Assembly: GCA_036273735.1 (NCBI GenBank)
Contig: DASUHA010000024.1
Span: forward strand, 1-48,765
Length of the DNA: 48,765 bases
Reading direction: 5' to 3'
DNA from: 13-2-20CM-66-19 sp036273735
GTDB lineage: Bacteria; Pseudomonadota; Gammaproteobacteria; Steroidobacterales; Steroidobacteraceae
Made by a program: the position numbers and the translations under genes. This document shows, piece by piece, positions 19,094 to 27,867 of the stretch. Each line of letters starts with the position of its first letter. Position 1 is the first letter of the stretch. The notes beneath the pieces are model-generated. The model searched no databases, was not told the DNA's origin, and was given only the letters and a program-made list of their open reading frames with translations.

Positions 19094-20212
19094 ATGCTGG
19101 AATCGCTGTTTCGCATCCTGGCGCTCACCCGCAAAGAACTGCTCGCGGTGCTCAAGGACCGCCGCGCCCGCAACAGCCTGCTGCTGCCGCCCATCATCCA
19201 GTGCCTGCTGTTCGGTTACGCCGCAACCTACGATCTCAACCACGTCCCCTATGCCGTGCTCGACCGTTCTCACAGCCCCGCCTCGCAGGACTTGCTGTCG
19301 AGATTCGACGGCACGGACATCTTCGAGCGCGTCGCCAACCTGCGTACGCAGCAGGACGTGAGCGACTACGTCAACGATCGTCGGGCTCTGCTCGCGATCG
19401 AGATTCCCGAGGACTTCGCCCGCCGGCTCGGCGCCGGGGGCGGTGCCGACGTGCAGATCATCGCCGACGGCCGCAATTCCAACACCGCGGGCACGGCGCT
19501 CGGCTATGCGCAGTCGGTAGTGGATGCCTTCAACAGCGACTGGCGGACCGATCATGGCCAGTCCGGGCCACCCGTGACGGTAGAAATGCGGGCCTGGTAC
19601 AACCCGAACCTCATGACGCGCTGGAACATGATTCCGGGACTGATCGGTACCCTCACCATGATCCAGACTCTGATGCTGACGGCGATGTCGGTTGCGCGCG
19701 AGCGCGAGCAGGGGACCTTCGATCAGCTTCTCGTGACGCCGTTCCGACCTGCCGAGATCATGGCCGGCAAGGCGCTGCCGTCGATGCTGGTCGGCCTCAT
19801 CCAGGCGACCGGCGTCCTGCTCGTCGCGCAGGTCTGGTTCCAAATCCCGTTCCAGGGATCATTCCTCACGCTCTATGCGGGCCTGGTCCTCTTCGTGCTG
19901 GCGGCGGTTGGGGTCGGGCTCGTGGTCTCGGCGCTCTGCTACACCATGCAGCAGGCGATGCTCTTCTCCTTCATGCTCATCATGCCGTTTGCGCTGCTCT
20001 CGGGGCTGACGACGCCGCTCAGCAACATGCCGCTGTCTCTGCAATACTTCACCTTCATCAACCCCTTGCGCTATGCCATCGACATCGCGCAGCGGGTATA
20101 TCTCGAGGGAGCGGGGCCGGGCGTACTGATGCCGGACCTCTGGCCGCTGGCGGTGATCGCCGCGGTCACGCTGGCCGCCGCTTCCTGGATGTTCCGGCAC
20201 CGGCTACAGTGA
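19094..20212 (+). CDS. ybhR: ABC-2 type permease, second subunit (YbhR-like)
   Basis: 372 residues (E. coli YbhR 368). The N-terminal segment LALTRKELLAVLKDRRARNS precedes the first helix. A periplasmic loop holds the MRAWYNPNLMTRWNMIPG motif, typical of this permease branch. The coupling box EREQGTFDQLLVTPFRPAE is followed by five helices and the conserved SGLTTPLSNMP turn. It forms the membrane part of the exporter with the preceding gene. In E. coli the related pump affects cefoperazone and chloramphenicol sensitivity; the substrate here is unproven. Confidence 0.93.
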   Translation: MLESLFRILALTRKELLAVLKDRRARNSLLLPPIIQCLLFGYAATYDLNHVPYAVLDRSHSPASQDLLSRFDGTDIFERVANLRTQQDVSDYVNDRRALLAIEIPEDFARRLGAGGGADVQIIADGRNSNTAGTALGYAQSVVDAFNSDWRTDHGQSGPPVTVEMRAWYNPNLMTRWNMIPGLIGTLTMIQTLMLTAMSVAREREQGTFDQLLVTPFRPAEIMAGKALPSMLVGLIQATGVLLVAQVWFQIPFQGSFLTLYAGLVLFVLAAVGVGLVVSALCYTMQQAMLFSFMLIMPFALLSGLTTPLSNMPLSLQYFTFINPLRYAIDIAQRVYLEGAGPGVLMPDLWPLAVIAAVTLAAASWMFRHRLQ

Positions 20213-20221
20213 AGGAAGCTC

Positions 20222-21748
20222 ATGGCACTCTCCAACACCCTACGCTCTCTCGTCCTGGCTTCACTCGGCTGCACGCTGGCCGGCTGCGCAGTGGGCCCGA
20301 ACTTCGTCAAGCCGAAGCCCAACGTACCGACGCAATGGTCGTCCACGGCCATTGGCAACAGCACTGAAGGCGCGGCGCATGTGACTTCCGAGGGTGCCCA
20401 GACGATCTCGTGGTGGTCGACCTTCAACGATCCGACGCTGACATCGCTCGTGCAGCAGTCGGCGATGGAGAATCTGGACGTCAAACAGGCGGTGCTGCGT
20501 ATCCAGGAGGCCCAGGCACAGACCGCTGTAGTGGCTGGCGGCCTCTGGCCCAACCTGTCGGCCAACGCGTCATGGTCACGTGAGCGCATCAGCACCAATA
20601 CCCCCAACGGCGTCATCTTTGGCCTGAATTTTCCCGGTCTGCCTCCGATCCTCACGAATCCGTTCAGCCAGTATCAGCTCGGCCTCGGCGCCTCCTGGAC
20701 TCCCGACATCTTCGGCACGGAGCGCCGCTCGATCGAGGCCGCCAACGCCCAGATGCAGGCGGCCGTCGAGGGCGGGCATGCCGTGCTGCTCTCCATGGTG
20801 AGTGATGTCGCAGCGACCTATATCGATCTGCGCGGCGCGCAGCTTCGCCGCTCCATCCTGGAGCGCAGCCTCGCCACGCAGCGCGATCTGCTGCAGCTCA
20901 CGCGTGATCGGCGCAACGCCGGGCTGACCTCTGATCTGGATGTCGAGAACGCTACGGCTGAAGTCGGGACGACGGAGGCGCAAGTGCCGCTCGCCGATCG
21001 GGAGATCACGGTCGACATCAATCAGCTGAGTCAGCTCATGGCGAAGCAGCCGGAGGCGCTGCGGACCGAGCTCGGCGGGATGCAGCCCGTGCCGCCCGTC
21101 CCGCCTGTCGTGCCGATCGGCCTGCCTTCGGACCTGGCACGCCGCCGGCCGGACATACGCCAGGCCGAGGCCAATCTGCACGCGGCCACCGCGGAAGTCG
21201 GTGTCGCAGTCTCCAACTACTTCCCGCAGCTGACGCTGACGGCTGCAGGCGGGTTTCAGTCGGTGGGACTCTCGCGACTCATCGAGACGGCGAGCCGCTT
21301 CGCCTCGTTCGGGCCAGCCATCGAGCTGCCGATCTTCGAGGGAGGACGGCTGCGCGCGACCGTGCGTCTGCAACGGCTGAAAGCGAAGGAAGCGGCGGTC
21401 ATCTACGCGCAGACCGTGCTCACAGCGCTGAATCAGGTCGAGGACGCGCTCGCCGCCTATGCTTCCGATCAGGCACGGAGCACTTCCCTCCACACGGCGG
21501 TGACGGCGAGCCGCAACGCCCGTCAGCTCGCACGGCAGCGATATCAGAGCGGGGTGGCGAGCTTCATCGATGTGCTCGATGCCGAGCGCAGTGAAGAGCA
21601 GAACGAGTTGGCGCTCGCGGATGCGACGACGGCAGTTTCAGCCGACCTGGTCCAGCTTTACCGGGCGCTCGGCGGCGGTTGGGAAAGCGATGGCACCGAC
21701 GCGGCCCGCGCGCGCGCACCCGCCAAGGCGGGTGGTGCGGCCGACTAG
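20222..21748 (+). CDS. NodT/OprM-type outer-membrane efflux lipoprotein
   Basis: 508 residues. The signal peptide ends in the lipobox LAGC with Cys22 as the lipidation site, followed by AVGPNFVKPKPNVP, the standard start of NodT-family channels. Two structural repeats of long helices and beta strands carry the conserved DLARRRPDIRQAEANLHAAT box. The motif YQSGVASFIDVLDAERS, typical of TolC-like proteins, is near the C-terminus. Being 9 bp behind ybhR, it completes a tripartite exporter within one operon. E. coli lacks this dedicated channel gene and uses chromosomal TolC elsewhere. Confidence 0.94.
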   Translation: MALSNTLRSLVLASLGCTLAGCAVGPNFVKPKPNVPTQWSSTAIGNSTEGAAHVTSEGAQTISWWSTFNDPTLTSLVQQSAMENLDVKQAVLRIQEAQAQTAVVAGGLWPNLSANASWSRERISTNTPNGVIFGLNFPGLPPILTNPFSQYQLGLGASWTPDIFGTERRSIEAANAQMQAAVEGGHAVLLSMVSDVAATYIDLRGAQLRRSILERSLATQRDLLQLTRDRRNAGLTSDLDVENATAEVGTTEAQVPLADREITVDINQLSQLMAKQPEALRTELGGMQPVPPVPPVVPIGLPSDLARRRPDIRQAEANLHAATAEVGVAVSNYFPQLTLTAAGGFQSVGLSRLIETASRFASFGPAIELPIFEGGRLRATVRLQRLKAKEAAVIYAQTVLTALNQVEDALAAYASDQARSTSLHTAVTASRNARQLARQRYQSGVASFIDVLDAERSEEQNELALADATTAVSADLVQLYRALGGGWESDGTDAARARAPAKAGGAAD

Positions 21749-21893
21749 AGTGCAAGGGTGTACTCCCGGGGCGGGCGCTGCGACCTGTTCCAGTCATGTA
21801 ACAGTGGTACACCGGACCGTGTGCATGCGGTGACTCACCGGCTGACCCGGTATAAGGTGCGGCCTCCCTGCCGTACTTCCCGGGAGACGGAAA

Positions 21894-22754
21894 ATGGCCG
21901 GCCAGCCTTTCGAAGTCATCAGCCAGCATCGCTGCTTCGGCGGTACGGTTGGCTTCTACCGCCACGAGGCAGCGAGCACCGGCTGTCCGATGCGCTTTGC
22001 CGTCTTCACGCCGCTGCAGGCGAAGTCGGGCCCGGTGCCGGTGCTCTACTATCTGGCGGGCCTCACGTGTAGCGAAGAGACTTTCATGATCAAGGCCGGC
22101 GCGCAACGCATCGCCGCCGAGCTCGGGCTGATGCTCGTCGCCCCTGACACCAGCCCGCGGGGTGTGAAGCTTCCGGGCGACAGCGACTCATGGGACTTCG
22201 GGGTGAGCGCCGGCTTTTATTTGGATGCCACGGCGGAACCATGGTCCCGTCACTACCGGATGTATACCTACATCACCCAGGAGCTGCGTTCGCTGATCGA
22301 GGCGCAGTTTCCGGCGGCGGCGGAGCGCACGGGCATTTTCGGCCACTCGATGGGAGGCCACGGGGCCCTGACCATCGCGCTGCGCAATCCGGGGCGGTAT
22401 CGATCCGTGTCGGCGTTTGCACCCATCAGCGCGCCGCGCCGCTGTCCATGGGGGCAGAAGGCTTTCAGCGGCTATCTCGGGGCGGATACGGGGCAGTGGG
22501 CGACCTACGACACCTCGGAGCTGGCAGCCCGGGTGACCAATGGGCCGGAGCGGCCGCCCATCCTCGTGGATCAGGGCCTGGCCGATCAATTCCTGGAGCT
22601 GCAGCTGCATCCGCATCTCCTGGAGGAGGCCTGTCGGCAATCCGCGATCAGGCTCACCCTGCGCCGGCACGAGGGCTACGACCACGGGTATTACTTCATA
22701 TCCACGTTCATGGAGGACCATTTGCGCCATCACGCCCGGCAGCTAGGTGCCTGA
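21894..22754 (+). CDS. fghA: S-formylglutathione hydrolase
   Basis: Esterase-D family alpha/beta hydrolase that splits S-formylglutathione into formate and glutathione, the second step of glutathione-dependent formaldehyde removal. 286 residues. The nucleophile is Ser152 in GHSMGGHGALT, the acid lies in VDQGLADQFL, and the histidine in the GYDHGYYF motif near the C-terminus. The LTCSEETFMIKAGAQR segment is characteristic. A GGGAG ribosome site sits about 9 bases before the ATG. The formaldehyde dehydrogenase partner (frmA/adhC) is not in the window, but the formate dehydrogenase operon follows directly. Confidence 0.95.
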   Translation: MAGQPFEVISQHRCFGGTVGFYRHEAASTGCPMRFAVFTPLQAKSGPVPVLYYLAGLTCSEETFMIKAGAQRIAAELGLMLVAPDTSPRGVKLPGDSDSWDFGVSAGFYLDATAEPWSRHYRMYTYITQELRSLIEAQFPAAAERTGIFGHSMGGHGALTIALRNPGRYRSVSAFAPISAPRRCPWGQKAFSGYLGADTGQWATYDTSELAARVTNGPERPPILVDQGLADQFLELQLHPHLLEEACRQSAIRLTLRRHEGYDHGYYFISTFMEDHLRHHARQLGA

Positions 22755-22772
22755 CGAGGCTCACATTGCCCC

Positions 22773-22792
22773 ACGTAGCGTCAACGCTGCGT
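22773..22792. other. Small inverted repeat between fghA and fdsG
   Basis: acgtagcgt and acgctgcgt form a 9-bp stem with one mismatch and a 2-base gap, 19 bases after the fghA stop. It could be a weak terminator or a protein site upstream of the fds operon. No T-run follows. Confidence 0.25.
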
Positions 22793-22879
22793 CCCGGAAA
22801 TCGAACACTGCGCCAGGGTGGTCAGGCGTCCCGGGGGACGGATAGGAGACGACAGCGTCGCCGGACGTATACTTACCGG

Positions 22880-23365
22880 ATGGAGAACTTGGCTTCCGAA
22901 CAGGGTGAGGCGGTCCGGCGGATCACGAGACACCTGAGGTCGCGTCCCGGGCCGCTGCTCGAAGTGCTGCACGCGATCCAGGCCGAGCTCGGGTACGTGC
23001 CACCCGCGGCCGTGCCGCTCGTGGCCGAGGAGCTGAACCTGTCGCGCGCCGAGGTGCACGGCGTCGTCTCGTTCTACCACTACTTTCGCAGCACGCCCCC
23101 GGGCGCCCACACCGTGAGCGTATGCCGGGCCGAGTCTTGTCAGGCCGTGGGCGGTGAGGCGCTGGCCGCGCACGCACGGCAGCGGCTCGGAGTAGACTTC
23201 CATCAGACGACGCCTGACGGGCGTTATTCGCTCGAGCCGGTCTACTGCCTAGGTAATTGCGCCTGCTCGCCCGCGGTGATGATCGATGGCCAGCTGCACG
23301 GCAGAGTGACCCCCGAGCGCTTCGACGCGCTGCTATCTGGCGCTGACACTGACCGCAAGAGGTGA
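22880..23365 (+). CDS. fdsG: NAD-dependent formate dehydrogenase gamma subunit
   Basis: NuoE-like [2Fe-2S] subunit of the soluble formate dehydrogenase. 161 residues from the ATG at 22880; the frame is open much further upstream, inside fghA, but that part is not homologous. The cluster cysteines are in VCRAESCQ (C-x4-C) and YCLGNCACSP (C-x3-C). A helical N-terminal domain carries EVLHAIQAELGYVPP and EVHGVVSFYHYF. First of five genes in the order fdsG-B-A-C-D, the same as in Cupriavidus. Confidence 0.93.
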   Translation: MENLASEQGEAVRRITRHLRSRPGPLLEVLHAIQAELGYVPPAAVPLVAEELNLSRAEVHGVVSFYHYFRSTPPGAHTVSVCRAESCQAVGGEALAAHARQRLGVDFHQTTPDGRYSLEPVYCLGNCACSPAVMIDGQLHGRVTPERFDALLSGADTDRKR

Positions 23366-23375
23366 CTGCTCCCGC

Positions 23376-24920
23376 ATGACTTTCACGGTGTATGTACCCC
23401 GCGATGCCGGCGCTCTTTCGCTCGGTGCGGGGGAGGTGGCGCAGGCTATCGCGCGCGAGGCGAAGCTGCGCGGGCTGGAGCTACAGGTCATCCGTACAGG
23501 CTCTCGCGGGGCGTACTGGCTGGAGCCTTTGGTGGAGGTGGCGGGCAGGCACGGGCGGATGGCGTACGGCCCGGTGGGCATTGCCGATGTGCCGGGGCTG
23601 TTCGATGCGCAGTTTCTGAGCGGCGGTACACACCCGCTGTCACTCGGCCTCACGGATGCCATCCCATGGCTCGCGAGCCAACAGCGGCTGACTTTTGCGC
23701 GCGTGGGCGTGGTCGACCCTGCCAGTGTCGCCGATTATGTGGTCCACGGGGGATATCAGGGACTACGCCGCGCGCTGGCGATGAGCCCGGAATCGATCGT
23801 GGAAGCGATCATCGGCTCGGGCCTGCGCGGGCGGGGCGGAGCGGCTTTTCCGACCGGCATCAAATGGAAGACTGTGCTCGAGCAGCCCGCTGGTCAGAAA
23901 TACGTCACCTGTAATGCCGACGAGGGCGACTCCGGCACGTTCTCGGACCGGATGCTGATGGAGGGTGATCCACTCAGCCTCATAGAGGGGATGACGATCG
24001 CCGGTGTTGCCGTCGGCGCTGCGCAGGGCTACATCTATCTTCGTGCGGAGTACCCTCACGCGCTGCAGGCATTGAATGAGGCCATAGCGGCTGCCTACCA
24101 GGCCCGCTATCTCGGTAGCGACGTGATGGGCAGTGGCAAGCGGTTCGACCTCGAGGTTCGCCTCGGAGCCGGCGCCTACATCTGCGGCGAGGAGACCTCC
24201 ATGCTCGAGAGCCTGGAGGGCAAGCGGGGCGAGGTTCGGGTTCGCCCGCCGCTGCCGGCCATCAAAGGGCTCTTCGGCCGGCCGACGATCGTCAACAACG
24301 TGATCACGCTCGCGAGCGTGCCCACGATCCTGCATCGGGGAGCGGACTACTACGCCGGCTACGGGATGGCCAAATCCCGCGGTACCCTGCCCATTCAGCT
24401 CGCCGGCAACATCAAGCGCGGGGGGCTGGTCGAACGGGCCTTCGGCCTGACGCTGCGGGAGCTTCTGTACGACTATGGCGGCGGCTCGGCCTCCGGCCGT
24501 CCGCTACGGGCCGTGCAGGTCGGTGGACCGCTCGGCGCCTACATCCCGGCTTCGCAGTTCGACACGCTGATCGACTACGAGGCGCTCGCCGCCATTGGCG
24601 CATTGCTCGGCCATGGGGGCATCGTCGCTTTCGACGACACCGTCGACATGGCGCGCATGGCGCGCTACGCAATGGAATTCTGCGCGATCGAGTCCTGCGG
24701 CAAGTGCACGCCCTGCCGGATAGGCTCGACCCGCGGCATCGAAGTCATCGACCGGATCATCGGGGGCGTCGAGACGGAGGGCAACGTACGCAGGCTCGAG
24801 GAGCTTTGCGAGCTCATGGTGCAGGGATCACTGTGCGGCCTGGGCGGTATGGCCCCGTTCCCGGTGCAGAGCGCGTTGCGTCACTTCCGCGGTGATTTCA
24901 TCGCAAGGGTGCGGCATTGA
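23376..24920 (+). CDS. fdsB: NAD-dependent formate dehydrogenase beta subunit
   Basis: Diaphorase subunit that takes electrons from the alpha subunit and reduces NAD+. 514 residues. A thioredoxin-like N-terminal domain without cluster cysteines (about 1-110) precedes a NuoF-type core. The FMN/NAD-binding glycine-rich loop is SGLRGRGGAAFPTG, followed by CNADEGDSGTFSDR and GAYICGEETSMLESLEG. The [4Fe-4S] cysteines are in ESCGKCTPCR near residue 440 and SLCGLGG about 40 residues later. It follows fdsG by 10 bp. A 70-bp gap with interleaved inverted repeats separates it from fdsA. Confidence 0.94.
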   Translation: MTFTVYVPRDAGALSLGAGEVAQAIAREAKLRGLELQVIRTGSRGAYWLEPLVEVAGRHGRMAYGPVGIADVPGLFDAQFLSGGTHPLSLGLTDAIPWLASQQRLTFARVGVVDPASVADYVVHGGYQGLRRALAMSPESIVEAIIGSGLRGRGGAAFPTGIKWKTVLEQPAGQKYVTCNADEGDSGTFSDRMLMEGDPLSLIEGMTIAGVAVGAAQGYIYLRAEYPHALQALNEAIAAAYQARYLGSDVMGSGKRFDLEVRLGAGAYICGEETSMLESLEGKRGEVRVRPPLPAIKGLFGRPTIVNNVITLASVPTILHRGADYYAGYGMAKSRGTLPIQLAGNIKRGGLVERAFGLTLRELLYDYGGGSASGRPLRAVQVGGPLGAYIPASQFDTLIDYEALAAIGALLGHGGIVAFDDTVDMARMARYAMEFCAIESCGKCTPCRIGSTRGIEVIDRIIGGVETEGNVRRLEELCELMVQGSLCGLGGMAPFPVQSALRHFRGDFIARVRH

Positions 24921-24937
24921 ACCGTGAATTCTTACCG

Positions 24938-24980
24938 GCGCGCAGCGACTTCATGTGGGTCCTGCGCGCAGCGCATGAAG
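24938..24980 (+). promoter_or_regulatory. Interleaved inverted repeats upstream of fdsA (possible pseudoknot)
   Basis: Two perfect inverted repeats alternate. GCGCGCAG at 24938-24945 pairs with CTGCGCGC at 24962-24969, and CTTCATG at 24949-24955 pairs with CATGAAG at 24974-24980. The order A-B-A'-B' is that of an H-type pseudoknot. The last arm overlaps the purine-rich GAAGAGAG that should be the fdsA ribosome site. The fold is inferred from base pairing only; part of the symmetry arises because CTGCGCGCAG is itself a palindrome. Confidence 0.4.
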
Positions 24981-24990
24981 AGAGCTAGCC

Positions 24991-27843
24991 ATGTTTGCGA
25001 TTGATTACGAGGATTTGGGAACTCCGGCGCCCGTCGAGGCGGGCGCGCCGGTCACGGTGGAGATCGACGGCAAGTCCGTCACGGTCCCCGCCGGCACTTC
25101 CGTCATGCGCGCCGCGGCGCTTGCCGGCGGCCCGGTGCCGAAGCTCTGCGCCACCGACACGCTGAAGGCCTTCGGCTCATGCCGCATGTGCCTGGTCGAG
25201 ATCGACGGGCGCAAAGGCTACCCGGCCTCCTGCACCACGGCGGTGGCGGCCGGGATGAAGATCCGTACTCACTCGGACAAGCTCACCGCGCTGCGCCGCG
25301 GGGTGTTGGATCTTTATCTGTCCGAACATCCGCTCGATCCTTCCGGAGCCCGTTGCGAGCTTCAGGATGTGGCGCGGACGGTCGGGCTCACCCGCACGTC
25401 ATACGAGCCCCGGCGCGCGCACGAGCCGCTGGCCCGCGATGAGAGCAATCCATACTTCACCTTTGATCCGGAGCAATGCATCGTCTGCTCGCGCTGTGTG
25501 CGCGCCTGCGATGAGGTGCAGGGCACCTTCGCGCTCACGGTTCAGGGCCGGGGCCTCGAGTCGAAGATCGCGGCCAGTCAGGACCAGCCGTTCTTCGAGT
25601 CCGAGTGCGTGTCCTGCGGAGCCTGCATCGAGGCTTGTCCCACGACCGCTCTGATGGAGAAGTCGGTCATCCGCCTCGGCCAGCCGGAGCGCGCCGTCAC
25701 CACCACTTGCGCCTACTGTGGCGTGGGCTGCAGTTTCGAGGCCGAGGTGCGCGGCACGGGCGAGACCACCGAAGTCGTGCGCATGGCGCCCAATCGCGAT
25801 GGCCATGCCAATCACGGCCATGCCTGCGTCAAGGGCCGCTTTGCGTTTGGTTACGCCACCCATTCCGATCGCAAGCTCAAGCCCATGCTCCGCAAGACCA
25901 TCCGCGACGAGTGGCGCGAGGTCTCGTGGGAGGAGGCGATCCGCTACGCCGCCGATGAGATCCGGCGCATCCAGGCGAAATACGGCCGCGACTCCGTCGG
26001 CGGCATCACCTCTTCCCGCTGTACCAACGAGGAGACTTTCCTCGTCCAGAAGATGGTACGGGTCGCGTTCGGCAACAACAACGTCGACACCTGTGCGCGA
26101 GTGTGCCATTCCCCTACCGGTTACGGGCTGAAGAGCACGATTGGGGAGTCGGCCGGCACCCAGGCCTTCACCTCCGTCGCCAAGGCCGATGTCATCCTCG
26201 TGGTCGGCGCCAACCCGACCGACGGGCATCCGGTGTTTGCATCGCAGATGAAGCAGCGCCTGCGTCAGGGAGCGAAGCTGATCATCCTCGACCCACGGGC
26301 CATCGGACTCGTGCGCAGCCCGCACATCGCCGCGGACGTGCACCTGCAGGTGAGGCCCGGCACCAATGTCGCGATGCTCAATACCATCGCTCACGTCATC
26401 GTGACCGAGGGGCTGACGAAGGACGAGTACGTCGCCGAGCGCTGCGAGCCGGAGTCGTATCAGCTGTGGAAGGAGCTCATCGGCTCGGACCGCTACTCCC
26501 CGGAGGCCATGGAGACCGTGACCGGCGTGCCGGCACCTCTGGTGCGCAGCGCGGCCCGGCTCTACGCCGCGGGTCCCAACAGCGCCATCTACTATGGTCT
26601 CGGGGTAACCGAGCACAGCCAGGGTTCCACCGCCGTCATGGCGCTCGCCAACCTCGCGATGGCCACCGGCAATCTCGGCCGGGAGGGCGTCGGCGTCAAC
26701 CCGCTGCGCGGCCAGAACAATGTCCAGGGCTCGTGCGACATGGGCTCGTTCCCGCACGAGTTCAGCGCCTACCGTCACGTCTCCGATCCGGTGGTGCGCG
26801 GACTGTTCGAACAGGCCTGGGGCGTGACGCTGCAGCCGGAGCCGGGCCTGCGGATCCCCAACATGTTCGAGGCAGCGCTCGATGGCACTTTCCGCGCCAT
26901 GTACGTGCAGGGCGAGGATTTCGTGCAGTCGGATCCCAATACCCACCACATTGCGCGCGCCATGGAGGCGCTCGAGTGCGTGATCGTGCAGGATCTGTTC
27001 CTCAACGAGACCGCAAAATTCGCCCATGTCTTCCTGCCGGGCTCCTCCTTCCTCGAGAAGGACGGCACCTTCACCAACGCGGAGCGCCGCATCTCGCGGG
27101 TGCGCAAGGTCATGCCGCCCAAAGCGGGTTACGAGGACTGGCAGATCACCATGCTGCTCTCGGAGGCCTTGGGCTTTCCGATGCCTTACCGCCACCCCGC
27201 CGAGATCATGGAGGAGATAGCCCGGCTGACGCCGACCTTCGCAGGGGTGACCTACGAGAAGCTCGATCGCCTCGGCAGCGTCCAGTGGCCGTGCAACGAT
27301 GCCGCGCCAGAGGGCACGCCGACGATGCACGTACATCAGTTCGTGCGTGGCAAGGGCAAGTTCTGCCTCACCGAGTACGTCCCTACGAGCGAGCGCTCGA
27401 CCAGTCGCTTCCCGCTCATCCTCACCACCGGGAGGGTGCTGACCCAATACAACGTCGGGGCCCAGACTCGACGTACCGAGAATGTCGTCTGGCACGCGGA
27501 GGATCTGCTGGAGATCCATCCGCACGATGCGGAGGTCCGCGGCATCGCCGATGGCGATTGGGTGGGTCTCACCAGCCGTGTGGGCGAGACCGTATTGCGC
27601 GCCAAGGTCACTGAGCGGATCGCGCCCGGGGTGGTGTACACGACCTTCCATTTCCCGGAAACCAACGCCAACGTGGTCACCACCGAGAACTCCGACTGGG
27701 CGACCAACTGTCCGGAGTACAAGGTTACGGCCGTCGAAGTCGTGTTGGTCAATCAGAAGGACGCCTGGCGCAAGCGCACCGCGGAGGAGCGGGCGATGCC
27801 GAAGCCGGCGCGCCGTCGCAAACGCGATCCGGCGCCCGCCTGA
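24991..27843 (+). CDS. fdsA: NAD-dependent formate dehydrogenase alpha (molybdenum) subunit
   Basis: Catalytic subunit, oxidises formate to CO2 at a bis-molybdopterin guanine dinucleotide centre. 950 residues. The N-terminal [2Fe-2S] ferredoxin domain has its cysteines in the LCATDTLKAFGSCRMC segment. Two [4Fe-4S] binding motifs follow, CIVCSRCVRAC and CVSCGACIEAC, and then the proximal [4Fe-4S] motif CAYCGVGC. The molybdenum ligand is Cys372, followed by His373 (ARVCHSPTG), so this is a cysteine and not a selenocysteine enzyme. The C-terminal cofactor domain includes LTTGRVLTQYN. A long antisense frame over it is a shadow. Confidence 0.96.
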   Translation: MFAIDYEDLGTPAPVEAGAPVTVEIDGKSVTVPAGTSVMRAAALAGGPVPKLCATDTLKAFGSCRMCLVEIDGRKGYPASCTTAVAAGMKIRTHSDKLTALRRGVLDLYLSEHPLDPSGARCELQDVARTVGLTRTSYEPRRAHEPLARDESNPYFTFDPEQCIVCSRCVRACDEVQGTFALTVQGRGLESKIAASQDQPFFESECVSCGACIEACPTTALMEKSVIRLGQPERAVTTTCAYCGVGCSFEAEVRGTGETTEVVRMAPNRDGHANHGHACVKGRFAFGYATHSDRKLKPMLRKTIRDEWREVSWEEAIRYAADEIRRIQAKYGRDSVGGITSSRCTNEETFLVQKMVRVAFGNNNVDTCARVCHSPTGYGLKSTIGESAGTQAFTSVAKADVILVVGANPTDGHPVFASQMKQRLRQGAKLIILDPRAIGLVRSPHIAADVHLQVRPGTNVAMLNTIAHVIVTEGLTKDEYVAERCEPESYQLWKELIGSDRYSPEAMETVTGVPAPLVRSAARLYAAGPNSAIYYGLGVTEHSQGSTAVMALANLAMATGNLGREGVGVNPLRGQNNVQGSCDMGSFPHEFSAYRHVSDPVVRGLFEQAWGVTLQPEPGLRIPNMFEAALDGTFRAMYVQGEDFVQSDPNTHHIARAMEALECVIVQDLFLNETAKFAHVFLPGSSFLEKDGTFTNAERRISRVRKVMPPKAGYEDWQITMLLSEALGFPMPYRHPAEIMEEIARLTPTFAGVTYEKLDRLGSVQWPCNDAAPEGTPTMHVHQFVRGKGKFCLTEYVPTSERSTSRFPLILTTGRVLTQYNVGAQTRRTENVVWHAEDLLEIHPHDAEVRGIADGDWVGLTSRVGETVLRAKVTERIAPGVVYTTFHFPETNANVVTTENSDWATNCPEYKVTAVEVVLVNQKDAWRKRTAEERAMPKPARRRKRDPAPA

Positions 27844-27867
27844 ATCGGCCGGCAGCTGGGCAGAATC

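Noticed and set aside
17828..19843. 671-codon minus-strand open frame over ybhF/ybhS/ybhR
   Set aside because: It spans three well-supported plus-strand genes and has shadow-type composition.
25399..27651. 750-codon minus-strand open frame over fdsA
   Set aside because: Antisense shadow of the formate dehydrogenase alpha subunit; Arg/His-rich and without recognisable domains.
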